The notes: generated by a model not told the origin, from the letters alone. Counted from the first letter of the stretch, positions 1 to 9,370 are shown. The stretch is DNA of 64,000 bases from Pseudomonas sp. UBA4194 (GCF_002379585.1 NZ_DFUE01000030.1:47930-111929), one strand, 5' to 3'. Program-made: numbers and translations.

Positions 1-157
1 TGCCGCGCTGGAACAAGCGCACCTGCAGGCGATCTTCCAGCCTACTGATCAGCTTGCTGATGGCCGACGGGGTCATGTCGTAGGCACGTGCCGCAGCGGA
101 AAAATTGCCGTGCTCGGTGGCCCATAGAAACGCCAGCAACTGTGAGTAATGATCCAT
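1..157 (-). CDS. LysR-family transcriptional regulator, N-terminal part only
   Basis: Partial gene running off the left edge; only about the first 52 codons are present. Translation from the ATG at 157 gives a LysR-type winged helix-turn-helix: it begins MDHYSQLLAFLWATEHGNFS, followed by the AAARAYDMTPSAISKLISRL recognition-helix region and the usual ED.LQVRLFQR wing. The effector domain lies outside the window. It reads in the same direction as the cupin and permease genes to its right, so it may regulate them. The family call is secure; the target is inference. Confidence 0.85.
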   Translation of the reverse strand, partial: MDHYSQLLAFLWATEHGNFSAAARAYDMTPSAISKLISRLEDRLQVRLFQRG

Positions 158-242
158 TTCCTGCCTCCCATGACTGAGCAGAAGACTGGCAGCCCGGGCT
201 GGGCGTGGCAACCAGCCCGCTCGGCGGCGGGCGGCCGAATGC

Positions 243-779
243 TCAGCGGATGAACTGCTCGATGTAATCATCCGGCAGCCCGAGGCTCTTGTAGTGCGCC
301 CGTGCGGCCTCCAGCTTGGTGAACACATCCTCGTAACCCACGGCCACGCCTTGGGGGTCGACGTAGGTATAGCCACCCTGCACATGAAACCAGGTGATCA
401 TCTCTTCCACGTCTTCGGGCACGAACAGCGTATGGGTCTCTCCCGGGGGCTCGAAGGCGAAGGAGCCTTGCTCGGCGATCCAGTCGTGTTCCAGATAGAA
501 CCAGCGGCCTTTGAGAACCAGCGCATGCACGCCGCCGGTATGCCGATGGCGGGACAGCACGCCGCTTTGGCGTACGCGCAGCAGGTTGATGTAGTAGCCG
601 CCGGAGACGCTCAGCAACAGGGGTTTGAACGACACCGACTGGGTCACCGGTACCCACAGCGGATCATCTTCCAGCCAGGTGTCCAATACCCCCGCATGGA
701 CCATGTCGGGAGACATGAACGGGACTTGCGGCAGTTGATAGGGAATGGCGAGTTCGTCGGGTTTCGAGGCTACGGTCAT
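243..779 (-). CDS. cupin protein of the 2,4'-dihydroxyacetophenone dioxygenase type
   Basis: A 178-residue single cupin. The central strand pair carries the metal-binding pattern RHRHTGGVHALVLKG, then a second cupin motif around PPGETHTLFVPED, giving a plausible His/Glu iron site. Length and motifs fit the 2,4'-dihydroxyacetophenone dioxygenase / acetylacetone-cleaving cupin group, which cleave C-C bonds next to a carbonyl with O2. The start at 779 has GGAG five bases upstream and gives the family length. An ATG at 800, also with GGAG, would add 7 residues. The gene lies downstream of the permease on the same strand and may share its transcript. The true substrate is unknown. Confidence 0.7.
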   Translation of the reverse strand: MTVASKPDELAIPYQLPQVPFMSPDMVHAGVLDTWLEDDPLWVPVTQSVSFKPLLLSVSGGYYINLLRVRQSGVLSRHRHTGGVHALVLKGRWFYLEHDWIAEQGSFAFEPPGETHTLFVPEDVEEMITWFHVQGGYTYVDPQGVAVGYEDVFTKLEAARAHYKSLGLPDDYIEQFIR

Positions 780-924
780 GGGGACTCCACGGTCAGTCAT
801 TGCGGGCTCCGGCGCTTTGCTTGGCCGGGTTGCAGCTAGGTTAGAGAGCGAGCGTGGCGGGAAAAAGGCGTCCGCGGGCACACTCGCTTTGACGGGCAGG
901 CACAGCGGATGCCCGGCGCGCTGC

Positions 925-2352
925 TCAAGGGTGGGCAGGTGGCGGTACCGATGCTTCATTCCGGGTCATGGCGCTGCGTTGCGCCGACAGTGCCGGCTGG
1001 CTTTTCTGTAGCCAGACCCCTATGCACACCAGCACAGCGGTGAGGCCCAGGGTCGACATCAGTTCGGCGCGCTGGCCGGGGAATGCCGCCATGATCACGA
1101 ACACGGCCAGGATGAATACGATGGTCAGCACCGTGAGGTAGGGGAACAGCCACATCCGCACTTCAAGGCGTTTGCCCATGGCCACCAGCTTGCGACGCAT
1201 GCACAGCTGCGTCACGGCGATCACCAGGTACATCAGCAGGGCCAAGGCGCCGCTGGTGGCCAGCAGGAACTGGAACACCCTGGCTGGCAGCAGGTAATTG
1301 GCGGCCAGCGCGGCCAGGGCCGCGAACGCGGTGAGGGAGACGGCCAACAGGGGGACGCCCTGAGCGGTGGTCCGCGAGACCGATTTAGGTGCGTCGCCGC
1401 GGCGCGCCAACGAATAGGCCATGCGTGAAGCGGTGTAGATCGCCGAGTTCAGGCAACTGGTCACGGCCACCAGCACCACGATGCTCATGATGCCCGGCGC
1501 CCAGGGGATATTCATGGCCGTCAGCACGGCCTGGTAGGAACCTTGGGACAGACCGGGCGCGTTCCACGGAATCAGGCACACCACTACAAACATCGAGCCC
1601 AGGTAGAAAAGGCCCAGACGCCATACCACGGCACGGATGGCTTTCTTGATATTGGCCTTGGGGTCTTTGGATTCGGCGGCCGCGATGGTCACCACTTCGC
1701 TGCCCTGGAAGCTGAACATGGCGGTGAGCAGGGCGGCGATGATCGCGACATTGCCATTGGGAGCGAAGCCGCCGTTGGCCCACAGGTTGCTGATGCCGCT
1801 GGTGGCGGAGCCCGGCAGCAGGCCAAGAATGGCCAGTACGCCAAGCACGATGAAACCGACGATCGACACCACTTTGAACAGCGACAACCAGTATTCCAGC
1901 GTACCGAACGAACCGACGCTCAGGCTGTTGCAGAACACCAGCACCAGGGTGATGGCGAAAGCTGCGCTCCAGTGGGGCAGCCCCAGCCAGTCACCCAGAA
2001 TGTTGCCGGCCACGATGGCCTCGATGGCGATCACCAGTACGTAGAACCACCAGTACAGCCAGCCGATGGAAAAGCCCGCCCAGCGTCCGATGGCCTGGTC
2101 GGCATAGGAAGAAAACGAGCCGGTATCGGGACGCGCCGTGGCCATCTCGCCCAGCATCTGCATCACCAACACCACGATGGCCGCCGCCATCAGGTACGAC
2201 ACCAGCACCGCTGGGCCGGCCGCCGCAATGGCATTGCTCGAACCTACGAACAACCCGGCACCGATCACCCCGCCGATGGAGATCATCGTCACCTGTCGGC
2301 CTTTCAAGCCGCTCCCCAACTGGTCGTTGGTCTTGTCTTGGACACCCTGCAT
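925..2352 (-). CDS. amino-acid permease of the APC superfamily, GABA-permease-like
   Basis: A 475-residue polytopic membrane protein with about 12 hydrophobic segments. The first segment has the APC signature MISIGGVIGAGLFVGSS, and the ANIKKAIRAVVWRL loop matches bacterial GabP/AroP-type amino-acid transporters. It probably takes up gamma-aminobutyrate or a related amino acid by proton symport at the inner membrane. The start at 2352 is chosen because GAGGTG lies 7 bases upstream and the residues before it are not family-like. It is divergent from trmK, with about 250 bp between, and the cupin gene follows on the same strand. Substrate specificity is inferred only from family resemblance. Confidence 0.85.
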   Translation of the reverse strand: MQGVQDKTNDQLGSGLKGRQVTMISIGGVIGAGLFVGSSNAIAAAGPAVLVSYLMAAAIVVLVMQMLGEMATARPDTGSFSSYADQAIGRWAGFSIGWLYWWFYVLVIAIEAIVAGNILGDWLGLPHWSAAFAITLVLVFCNSLSVGSFGTLEYWLSLFKVVSIVGFIVLGVLAILGLLPGSATSGISNLWANGGFAPNGNVAIIAALLTAMFSFQGSEVVTIAAAESKDPKANIKKAIRAVVWRLGLFYLGSMFVVVCLIPWNAPGLSQGSYQAVLTAMNIPWAPGIMSIVVLVAVTSCLNSAIYTASRMAYSLARRGDAPKSVSRTTAQGVPLLAVSLTAFAALAALAANYLLPARVFQFLLATSGALALLMYLVIAVTQLCMRRKLVAMGKRLEVRMWLFPYLTVLTIVFILAVFVIMAAFPGQRAELMSTLGLTAVLVCIGVWLQKSQPALSAQRSAMTRNEASVPPPAHP

Positions 2353-2604
2353 CAGCTTGCACCTCGGTTGAGCGCTTGTTGTTGTGATAGGCCATCGGCG
2401 CGGCCTTGCAGACAAGCTTAAGCGTTGACGCAAGAGGGGATTAGGGGCCGCGCCGTCATAGGGGGTGTGACGGCTGGTCATAGGTCGCTGAGCGCTGATT
2501 GACCGTTGCCGGCATTGGCGGTTGAAATCCACAGCCTCGCTCGACACAATCGCCCCCCCGATCCGGACGTGGGTGCCGGGTGTTTGCAGTCAAGTGAGGC
2601 GGCG

Positions 2605-3288
2605 GTGAACCAACAGACATTGTCGATGCGCCTGGAACAGGTCGCAGCCCATGTGCCCCAAGGGGCGCGCCTGGCCGATATCGGTTCGGATCACGGCTAT
2701 CTGCCGGCCGCGCTGTTGCTGCGCGGTGCGATCAGCGGAGGGGTGATTGGCGAGGTTGCGCTGACGCCGTGGCACGCCGCCCAGCGCACGGTGGGCGAGA
2801 ATGGACTGCAAGAGAAGCTCAGCGTGCGCCTGGCCGATGGCCTGGCGGCGATAGAGCCCGGGGACGCCATTGACGCAATCAGCCTGTGCGGCATGGGCGG
2901 CGAGACGATCCGCGACATTCTGGCCAGCGGCCAGGCCCGTTTGAGCGGCCGCGAGCGGTTGATCCTGCAGCCCAACGGTGGCGAGCAGCCATTGCGGCGG
3001 TGGCTGATGGAGAACGGCTATCGCATCCTTGCCGAGGCGTTGCTGCAGGAGAACCGGTTCTACTACGAGATCATCGTCGCCGAACGAACTGGCCCGGTGA
3101 CCTACACCGAACAAGAACTGTATTTCGGACCCCTGCAGATGCAGGCGCGCAGTCCAGCATTCCTGGCCAAGTGGCAGCGCCTGCTCACGCTCAAGCACAA
3201 GGCCCTCCAAGGCCTGCCGCACAATAAGACCGCCCGAATCGCCCAACAAGCCGAATGGATCAAACAACTCCTAAACCCTACCCTGTAG
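2605..3288 (+). CDS. trmK: tRNA (adenine(22)-N(1))-methyltransferase
   Basis: A 227-residue SAM-dependent methyltransferase of the TrmK/COG2384 family, which methylates N1 of A22 in tRNA. Motif I, LADIGSDHGYLP, is at about residues 23-34. The catalytic-region motif CGMGGETI is near 96-103 and the family-typical QPNGGE follows near 123. The start is a GTG at 2605 with a GAGG ribosome-binding site 5 bases upstream; an ATG at 2626 is the alternative. It is a single gene, divergent from the amino-acid permease and convergent with the esterase. No odd features were seen. Confidence 0.88.
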   Translation: MNQQTLSMRLEQVAAHVPQGARLADIGSDHGYLPAALLLRGAISGGVIGEVALTPWHAAQRTVGENGLQEKLSVRLADGLAAIEPGDAIDAISLCGMGGETIRDILASGQARLSGRERLILQPNGGEQPLRRWLMENGYRILAEALLQENRFYYEIIVAERTGPVTYTEQELYFGPLQMQARSPAFLAKWQRLLTLKHKALQGLPHNKTARIAQQAEWIKQLLNPTL

Positions 3289-3349
3289 CAGCGGCGTAAG
3301 CCGCGTCCGAAACCCCCTCTATCCCCTCATCCCCCATCCCCCCCATTGT

Positions 3350-4339
3350 TCACCCACCCCCTCCCTCAACCCGCGCATTGATCCAGTCCCAACTGTAAGC
3401 CAGCACACTGTCCGCCACCCTGGTAGGGAAATGAATGAACCCATGAGGAGACGCTGGCACCCAATGCACCTCAACATCGCTCGACTTCGTCCACCGCTCG
3501 GCCAGAAGCAGGGTATCGTCCTGCAGCGGATCCAGTTCACCGACGAACATCAGCGCTGGGGGCATGTCTGTAAAATCACCGTACAGCGGTGACAGCGGCG
3601 CCTGTTGGCGTTGCAGGTCATCCAGCTGCGGAGTGAGCAAACGCAGTGCATCTGCCATGCCGGGCCCGTGCAGCACCAGTGTATCCGGGCCGGCGGCGCG
3701 AACGCTCGGGGTGCCGGTCAGGTCGTAAACCCCGTAATACAACAACGCGCCACGCACCCGATGCAGCAGGGCAGGCGTTTGCTTGAGGGCCAGCAGCGTA
3801 GCGGCGGCAAGATGCCCGCCTGCCGACTCACCCACGAGCACAACCGGCAAGTCGGCAAACTCGCCGCTCTGCTCGCTCAACAACCAGCGTGCCGCACACA
3901 GGCAGTCCTGCATCAACCCTTGAACAGGGGTGGTTACCGCCAGGCGATAGTCCACCGAGACCACAATCACGTCGCAGGCATTGACGATGCCGACGTTGAG
4001 GTCGTCATTCATCTGCGCATTGCCGATCACCCAGCCGCCACCATGAATATCCAGCACGATACCTTTGGCCGGGCCTTTGGGTCGGATGATGCGCACGGGC
4101 ACTTGCAGGCCCCCGCCGCCGACCAGTTTTCGCTCAGCGCTCAGCTCGTGTTTGCGCAACACGTCCGGGCCGCCGATTTGCCCGGCGCGCAGCAAAGTCT
4201 GGATGAGCAGCGGGGTGATGCGGTTACGGATTCGGAACCGCGGCAGCCGCGCCAGCTTTCTGTTGAAGGCCTGTACCTGGGCCAAATCCCCTTCGGTCAC
4301 GGGCCAGGTCGACGCGATATTGCGTTCGCCAGGCTCCAT
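3350..4339 (-). CDS. alpha/beta hydrolase of the hormone-sensitive-lipase family (esterase)
   Basis: A 329-residue alpha/beta hydrolase. The oxyanion-hole motif HGGG is at residues 99-102, the nucleophile elbow GESAGG has Ser172, and the acid and His are in ELDPL (Asp270) and SPHGF (His299). This triad and spacing mark the HSL/family IV esterases, which hydrolyse short-chain carboxylic esters. There is no signal peptide, so it is likely cytoplasmic. The ATG overlaps the stop of the upstream tspO gene (TGATG), so the two are translationally coupled. The natural substrate is unknown. Confidence 0.85.
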   Translation of the reverse strand: MEPGERNIASTWPVTEGDLAQVQAFNRKLARLPRFRIRNRITPLLIQTLLRAGQIGGPDVLRKHELSAERKLVGGGGLQVPVRIIRPKGPAKGIVLDIHGGGWVIGNAQMNDDLNVGIVNACDVIVVSVDYRLAVTTPVQGLMQDCLCAARWLLSEQSGEFADLPVVLVGESAGGHLAAATLLALKQTPALLHRVRGALLYYGVYDLTGTPSVRAAGPDTLVLHGPGMADALRLLTPQLDDLQRQQAPLSPLYGDFTDMPPALMFVGELDPLQDDTLLLAERWTKSSDVEVHWVPASPHGFIHFPTRVADSVLAYSWDWINARVEGGGG

Positions 4340-4779
4340 CAGCGGTTGTTGCGCAGAATAGAGAAGTTCAGAGCGGCAGCAATACACAGCCACACCACAT
4401 AGGGAAACAGGATCAAGCCGGTGATCACATCCAGGCGCATGGCCAAGACCACCATGGTGGCGGCAACGATCCACAGCAGGCTGATGATGACCATGCCGGC
4501 GACAATTCTATGGGCGCCGAAGAACACCGGGGTCCACAGGGTGTTCAGCGCAATCTGCGCTGACCAGAGCGCTAGTACCGTCTGGCTTTCGGGTATCAGG
4601 GTCAGGCGGTAGCCGGCCCAGGCCAGCAGCAGATAGATGATCGTCCACGCCACCGGGAAGGCCCAGTTGGGCGGGGTAAAGCGAGGTTTGACGAGGGATT
4701 CGTACCAGGCGCCAGGCTTGAAAATGATGCCAGTGCTGGCGGCGGCGGCGCAGGCGAGGAGGAAAATCAGAAAGGTCAT
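4339..4779 (-). CDS. tspO: TspO/MBR family membrane protein
   Basis: A 146-residue protein with five hydrophobic segments and the TspO signature WYESLVKPRFTPPNWAFPVAW near residues 26-46, plus the N-terminal GIIFKPGAWY. TspO proteins are membrane tryptophan-rich sensory or translocator proteins that bind porphyrins and sterols. The start at 4779 is preferred over the ATG at 4785 because AAGGA is then 6 bases upstream. It heads a two-gene unit with the esterase, whose ATG overlaps the tspO stop. Its role with an esterase is not evident. Confidence 0.9.
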   Translation of the reverse strand: MTFLIFLLACAAAASTGIIFKPGAWYESLVKPRFTPPNWAFPVAWTIIYLLLAWAGYRLTLIPESQTVLALWSAQIALNTLWTPVFFGAHRIVAGMVIISLLWIVAATMVVLAMRLDVITGLILFPYVVWLCIAAALNFSILRNNR

Positions 4780-4887
4780 CAGCATTCCTTGGCGCGGGTG
4801 GTTCGATTGGATGAACAGGCTTTGTCGGCCTTCCTAGAGAGGACGTCTGGCAGCGGGAAAAGTTTGCCCGCACCTTTTGTTCTGCCG

Positions 4888-4912
4888 AAAAAAAGCCCGC
4901 ACGGGGCGGGCT
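4888..4912 (-). terminator. Rho-independent terminator of the acyltransferase gene
   Basis: A hairpin with 7-bp GC stem AGCCCGC/GCGGGCT is followed on the minus strand by a run of seven T. It lies just downstream of the acyltransferase stop at 4930. Confidence 0.85.
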
Positions 4913-4929
4913 CGATGATGGGTTTGCAA

Positions 4930-6066
4930 TCAACCTTGGGTGGTCACGGGGGCAGCGGTGCCACGCTTGCCGAGATAGCGGCCGACTTCGATACCCTTGA
5001 GCTCGATCAGCCGATAGCTGATGGCCGACACCGCCACGATCACAACGAGGATTCCCAGCAGCAGGAGATTATCGGCCCATCCACGGTGCAGGGTCACATA
5101 GGCCACGCTGCCGTCCCCTGGAAAACTGACCAGCGCGATTCCCAGCGCCTTGCCCGCTTGAGTCAGTATCACGGTAACCAGAAACAAGACCACGGCGTGG
5201 GTCATGTAAATGGAGTACGACAGTTGGCCCAGCAGTTCGAAAGGTCGCCGGCGCATTAGCCCAGAGATCATCCCGCCATCAAAGGCAAACACCAATACCG
5301 ACAAACAGAACAGCAGGGTCAGGACGGTTTCCTGGTGCGCCATGGGGGTCACCATGGCCAGGGCTACCACGGCCACACTGGTCACTTCGAGCACGGTGAA
5401 GGCCCCGGACGCCAGGGCCACCTCACGCAAGGCGGTATACAGGCGATAGGTCACGGCACCGGCAAAGAAGCACGACAGGCCCAGCCATACCATGGGGGTC
5501 AAGCCCGGATAGCCGAGCGTGGTAGCCAGCAGGGCAGCCCCGGCCAGGGCCGCGAAGAGCCAGCCCGCCTGGCGCTGGAACGTCAGCATCAAGAGGGCGA
5601 AGATCAGGTAAATCCAGTATTCGACGCTGATGCTCCAGGCCGGATAGTTGAACGACATCGGGTCGAACGTCGGCCACCAGGCTTGCACCAGCAGCAGATT
5701 GGGCAGTATCTCCTCCGGCGCACGCTGCCCGGTGAAGCTCGGCTTGCCGAACGCCATGCCGCGTTGTTCAGCCAGGAATTTGGCCACTTCCAGCGCTATG
5801 GCGATCACCAGCATGACCACATGCAGGGGGTAGAGCCTGAAGGTTCGGCTGATCACAAATGTCTTGAATTGCTGACCCGAGGCGAGGCGTTGGGCATAGG
5901 TATGCATCATCACGAAGCCACTGAGCACGAAGAAGAACCCCACCAGATAGTGGGCGCTGCGAAAGAACGCCAGCTCTCCGAAGCTTTGGTAGATGTGCAC
6001 GTGATAGACCGCGACCGACATGGCACACAGGCCTCTGAAGCTGTCCAGCGCGTGGAATCGTTTCAT
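4930..6066 (-). CDS. acyltransferase family 3 membrane protein
   Basis: A 378-residue integral membrane protein with about ten hydrophobic segments. The N-terminus contains LDSFRGLCAMSVAVYHVH, the typical R.R/H-type acyltransferase-3 opening, with a catalytic-type His in YHVH, then FFFVLSGFVM. Members O-acetylate or succinylate surface sugars such as O-antigen or exopolysaccharide. The ATG at 6066 is supported by AGGAG 5 bases upstream; the longer reading adds a non-family stretch. It is a single gene closed by a hairpin terminator. The polysaccharide it modifies is unknown and no glycan cluster adjoins it. Confidence 0.85.
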   Translation of the reverse strand: MKRFHALDSFRGLCAMSVAVYHVHIYQSFGELAFFRSAHYLVGFFFVLSGFVMMHTYAQRLASGQQFKTFVISRTFRLYPLHVVMLVIAIALEVAKFLAEQRGMAFGKPSFTGQRAPEEILPNLLLVQAWWPTFDPMSFNYPAWSISVEYWIYLIFALLMLTFQRQAGWLFAALAGAALLATTLGYPGLTPMVWLGLSCFFAGAVTYRLYTALREVALASGAFTVLEVTSVAVVALAMVTPMAHQETVLTLLFCLSVLVFAFDGGMISGLMRRRPFELLGQLSYSIYMTHAVVLFLVTVILTQAGKALGIALVSFPGDGSVAYVTLHRGWADNLLLLGILVVIVAVSAISYRLIELKGIEVGRYLGKRGTAAPVTTQG

Positions 6067-6324
6067 GTGAGCTCCTGCGGCGTCAGCCTCGGTGATCTTC
6101 GAGATGCGGAGACGGTGGGGAATCAGTGCAGCCCTATTGCGGGTATAGGGGCTGGATTGGGCTGGGAGGGCAGTTGGCAATCAGGCAGAAAAGCTACCGC
6201 CAGGGCTGTGGTGAACAGCGCCGGGGAGAAGGGCGGTTTGGGGGGAGACGTGTCGAGTATAGCCAGGCTCTCGGTGGAGGCCAATGGGGGGGAGGGGACC
6301 ATCCACACTGATCCCCCCCGCCTG

Positions 6325-7668
6325 TCAAAACCGCCCCGTAATCGGATACTCCACAGCAACGCGCACCTGCTCCCCATCCAGCTCCGCCTGGGCGGTGTTA
6401 CCGCGATGGAGGTTGTGCCGCAGCGAAATAGTGGTGCCCTTGGCGGCACCCCCTTGCACTACATAGCGAGCTTCCAGATCCCGCTCCCAATGCCTGCCGC
6501 CCTTGCCATAGCCCAGGTACGCATAACCGCCGCGCGGATCGACGCCGCTGCCGTCGATCTGGCTGCCGCGTATGTAGGCAGCGCTCAGCACCAGCCCCGG
6601 CAGGCCCCACTGGGCCATGGCCAGGTCGTAACGGGCTTGCCAGGATTGCTCGTTGGGTGCGTTGAAATCGGACATCTGCACGGCGTTACCGATGAAGATC
6701 GCACCGCGGGTGACGTAGTCGAACGGCGTATCGCCATCCACTTTCTGGTAGCCCAGGCTGAAGCTGTGCGAGCCCTGGGCGTAGGTGGACATCAGGCTCC
6801 AGGTGGTGTTGTCGATTCGGCCCGAAAGCGCCTTGCCCTGGTCGGTGGTGCGATACAGGTTGAGGTTCAGGGTGATCGAACGGTTGTCATCCAGTGCCTC
6901 GACGAAGGTCCCGCCCAGGTAGTGCTGATTCCAGGTGTCCTGGTAACGCGAGGTGTAGAGGCTGGTGGTCAAATGCTTGCCCGGTGTGTACACCACGCCG
7001 GCCAGGTCGAACGCATCGCCTTTTACGGCATTGGAGTAGTTCACCACGAAGCCTTGGTCGTGGCTGCTGGCGTTGCGGTCCGTGCTCTCGGTGAAGTGGC
7101 CGGCAACCAGCCTGACCTTGTCGAACTCGTTGCTGTTGAGGAACACGCCTGTCGCGGTTTCCGGCAGCAGGCGGCTGTCGGACGAGCTGAACACTGGCGT
7201 CTTCACCCGCTGTTCGCCGATCGAAAGCACGGTCGACGACAGCCGCAGCTTCAGGGCCGCGCCGCCACGGCTGAATTCGCTCTTGGTATGGCCCTCGTTG
7301 TCCAGCCCCAGCAAACGGGCCTTGCCCGCGCGACCGCCGCCGCTGTCCAGTTGAGCGCCGAAGTAGCCATGGGCATCCACTCCCACACCGATCAGGCCTT
7401 GGGTAAACCCTGATTGCAGCGTGCCCATCAAGCCGTAGCCCCATTCCTCGGCATAACCATTACGTTCGGCTCGTGGTTTGTAGGCATTGCGGGCACCGCT
7501 GTTGCTGGCGCCGTTGCGGTACTCGCGGTTGTCGTAAACCGTGCGGTTGAGCAGGCTCCAGGTGCTGTCTTCGACAAAACCGTTGGCCTGGGATTGAGCG
7601 GAGTCGGCCAGCGCCAGGGGGCTGGCGAAGGTGGCGAGCAAGGCGCAGCGCAGGGGCAGGGCAGTCAT
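6325..7668 (-). CDS. OprD-family outer-membrane porin
   Basis: A 447-residue beta-barrel porin with a signal peptide (cleavage near ALA|DS). OprD features include ...GFVEDSTWSLLNRTVYDNR after the signal, EWGYGLMGTLQSGFT, the VGVDAHGYFGAQLDSG strand, and a C-terminus with alternating strand pattern ending in Phe. OprD porins pass small carboxylates, amino acids or similar compounds. The ATG overlaps the stop of the cupredoxin gene by ATGA, so the two are co-translated. It is the third gene behind the cobalamin riboswitch. Substrate not predictable from sequence. Confidence 0.9.
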   Translation of the reverse strand: MTALPLRCALLATFASPLALADSAQSQANGFVEDSTWSLLNRTVYDNREYRNGASNSGARNAYKPRAERNGYAEEWGYGLMGTLQSGFTQGLIGVGVDAHGYFGAQLDSGGGRAGKARLLGLDNEGHTKSEFSRGGAALKLRLSSTVLSIGEQRVKTPVFSSSDSRLLPETATGVFLNSNEFDKVRLVAGHFTESTDRNASSHDQGFVVNYSNAVKGDAFDLAGVVYTPGKHLTTSLYTSRYQDTWNQHYLGGTFVEALDDNRSITLNLNLYRTTDQGKALSGRIDNTTWSLMSTYAQGSHSFSLGYQKVDGDTPFDYVTRGAIFIGNAVQMSDFNAPNEQSWQARYDLAMAQWGLPGLVLSAAYIRGSQIDGSGVDPRGGYAYLGYGKGGRHWERDLEARYVVQGGAAKGTTISLRHNLHRGNTAQAELDGEQVRVAVEYPITGRF

Positions 7669-8105
7669 TTCAAACTCTCTTCACGTTGCACAATGGCATC
7701 AAGGCGTTGGATGGCGCGTTCCGGCAAAGCCGTTGGCATTACTGGCGTCGAACCGTTGGAGGCGCCGACCTGGATCAGCATCACCATGCCCATCGCCAGG
7801 TGGGGGAGGCATTGGATACCGTAGAGTCCAGGGGTGTCGAAGGTCTGCTCTATCTGCTGGTTGATCTTGCCCATGAAGGGGGGTGCGCCGGCGGGCCATA
7901 GGGCCGGTAGTGATGCAGCGTTGTGACCGCTTTGCGAAGGGATGAATCTGACCGTATCACCCGGTGCGATGCTCAGGTAGTCCGGCTCGTACACCATGGC
8001 GCCGCCGGCGCCGCGGTTGAGCATTTTCACTTCGTGGATTTCGGCTTGCGCCGAGGTGCAGAGCAGGGCCGCACAAAACAGCAGTAGCGGGAATAACAAA
8101 CGCAT
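7665..8105 (-). CDS. pseudoazurin-like blue copper protein
   Basis: A 146-residue secreted cupredoxin with a signal peptide ending AQA|E. The mature part has the type-1 copper ligands: His in SGHNAAS and the loop CLPHLAMGM, in which Cys, His (+3) and Met (+8) match the pseudoazurin spacing. Such proteins shuttle electrons in the periplasm. A typical partner (nitrite reductase, methylamine dehydrogenase) is absent here. The start at 8105 gives a perfect signal peptide. It is followed by the OprD gene with a 4-bp overlap and preceded at 101 bp by the binding-protein gene. Pairing a cupredoxin with a porin and binding protein is unusual. Confidence 0.88.
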   Translation of the reverse strand: MRLLFPLLLFCAALLCTSAQAEIHEVKMLNRGAGGAMVYEPDYLSIAPGDTVRFIPSQSGHNAASLPALWPAGAPPFMGKINQQIEQTFDTPGLYGIQCLPHLAMGMVMLIQVGASNGSTPVMPTALPERAIQRLDAIVQREESLK

Positions 8106-8206
8106 GTTCGGGTATCCATACAATCGGGTGCGACACACGGGGCGAGTGTTCGCTGGTGTAGGCCAGCGCGAGGAAAGGTCGGGCCGGCGCCAAATCGAGG
8201 ACGCGG

Positions 8207-9220
8207 TCATTCAGGCAGCGGGTAGCTGTTGATCGCGTTTGCCAATGTTTCGATGCCGTCGAACATACGCAGGCTGGCCTGCATGGCATGGGCGTCGAGA
8301 ATGATGATGCGGTTGTTCTTCACCGCGTCCATGTTGCGGGTCACCGGGTCGCTGCGCAGGTATTCGAGTTTTTTCAGATAGTCGTCAGCCGGGAAGCGGC
8401 GACGATCCATGCGGGCAATGACCAGGAACGTCGGGTTGGCCTTGGCGATGGTTTCCCACCCTACGGTCGGCCATTCCTCATCGGACTCCACCACATTGCG
8501 CACACCCAACGTCTGCAGCATGAAGTCTGGAATGCCCTTGCGCCCAGCCACGTAAGGCTCGATTCCGAGGTCCGCACTGGAGAACCAGAACAGTGCGCTG
8601 GTCTGCTTCGCGCCCTTGTTCTTCAGCGTGGTGGTGGCCTTGACCAAGGTCGACTTCAGTTCGGCGTTGAGTTGTTCACCCCGAGCCTGAACATCGAAGA
8701 TTTCCGCCAGCTGGCTAATGCTTTTGTACAGGCTGTCGACCTGGAAGGGCTGAAGGCGCGTACCGTCGGCGCCGACCATGTTGTCTTTGCCCTCGCAATC
8801 GGAAGGCATCAGGTAAGTGGGAATGTTGAGCTCATGGAACTGTTCTCGGGTGCCTACCACGCCTTGCGCACCGATCATCCACTCGAACTGCACCGCCACC
8901 AGTTCGGGCCGCATGCCAATCACCGACTCGAAGCTGGGATCATTGTTGGCCAACCGCTTGACCTTGTCGTCCTGCGCCTTGAACTTGGGCAGTACGTCGT
9001 TGAACCACAGCGAGGTACCCACAAGCTTGTCACCCAAGCCCAGCGCGTAGAGCATTTCAGTGCCCGATTGGCCGATGGTGACCGCTCGATCGGGGGCATG
9101 CTCAAAGGTCAACGCACTCCCGCAGTTCTGCACGGTGAGCGGGTATTGGGTGGGCGCGGCCTGCACCAGCGGGGACAAGCCCAAGGCAAGGGCGAGAGGG
9201 ACAAGACGGGTCAACCACAT
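8207..9220 (-). CDS. periplasmic binding protein of the iron-chelate/cobalamin (FecB/BtuF) class
   Basis: A 337-residue secreted protein with a signal peptide ending VQA|AP. It has the class III binding-protein layout: an N-terminal lobe with DRAVTIGQSGTEMLYALGLGDKLVG, a long linker helix, and a C-terminal lobe with GVRNVVESDEEWPTVGWETIAKANP. These proteins deliver chelated iron, haem or cobalamin to an ABC importer. No permease or ATPase gene of that type is nearby, so it must share one or act otherwise. The ATG at 9220 has GGAG upstream. It is the first gene after the cobalamin riboswitch, which makes a B12- or cobalt-related ligand the best guess; that is inference. Confidence 0.8.
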   Translation of the reverse strand: MWLTRLVPLALALGLSPLVQAAPTQYPLTVQNCGSALTFEHAPDRAVTIGQSGTEMLYALGLGDKLVGTSLWFNDVLPKFKAQDDKVKRLANNDPSFESVIGMRPELVAVQFEWMIGAQGVVGTREQFHELNIPTYLMPSDCEGKDNMVGADGTRLQPFQVDSLYKSISQLAEIFDVQARGEQLNAELKSTLVKATTTLKNKGAKQTSALFWFSSADLGIEPYVAGRKGIPDFMLQTLGVRNVVESDEEWPTVGWETIAKANPTFLVIARMDRRRFPADDYLKKLEYLRSDPVTRNMDAVKNNRIIILDAHAMQASLRMFDGIETLANAINSYPLPE

Positions 9221-9370
9221 GATGCAATCTCCATTTGAACCGTGCACAAAGCGCAGGTGTACGGTCTGGAATTACATCGACGAGCGCAGCGCCATAGCGC
9301 TACAAGCCCATTGGCTGGGCGCAGTCAGGATGTCCTTCCCGGACACCCCGCCGGTTAGTGATGTTTGCTT

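Noticed and set aside
1543..2421. Long plus-strand frame opposite the amino-acid permease
   Set aside because: His/Gln/Asp-rich translation with no domain; explained as the antisense shadow of a membrane-protein gene.
3300..3349. C-rich tract between trmK and the esterase as a regulatory element
   Set aside because: It is a 50-bp low-complexity run between convergent genes with no dyad or promoter-like sequence.
5335..7413. A 692-codon open frame on the plus strand
   Set aside because: It lies opposite the acyltransferase and OprD genes, which have clear family motifs. Its translation is low-complexity (Gly/Gln/Arg/His rich), typical of an antisense frame in high-GC DNA.
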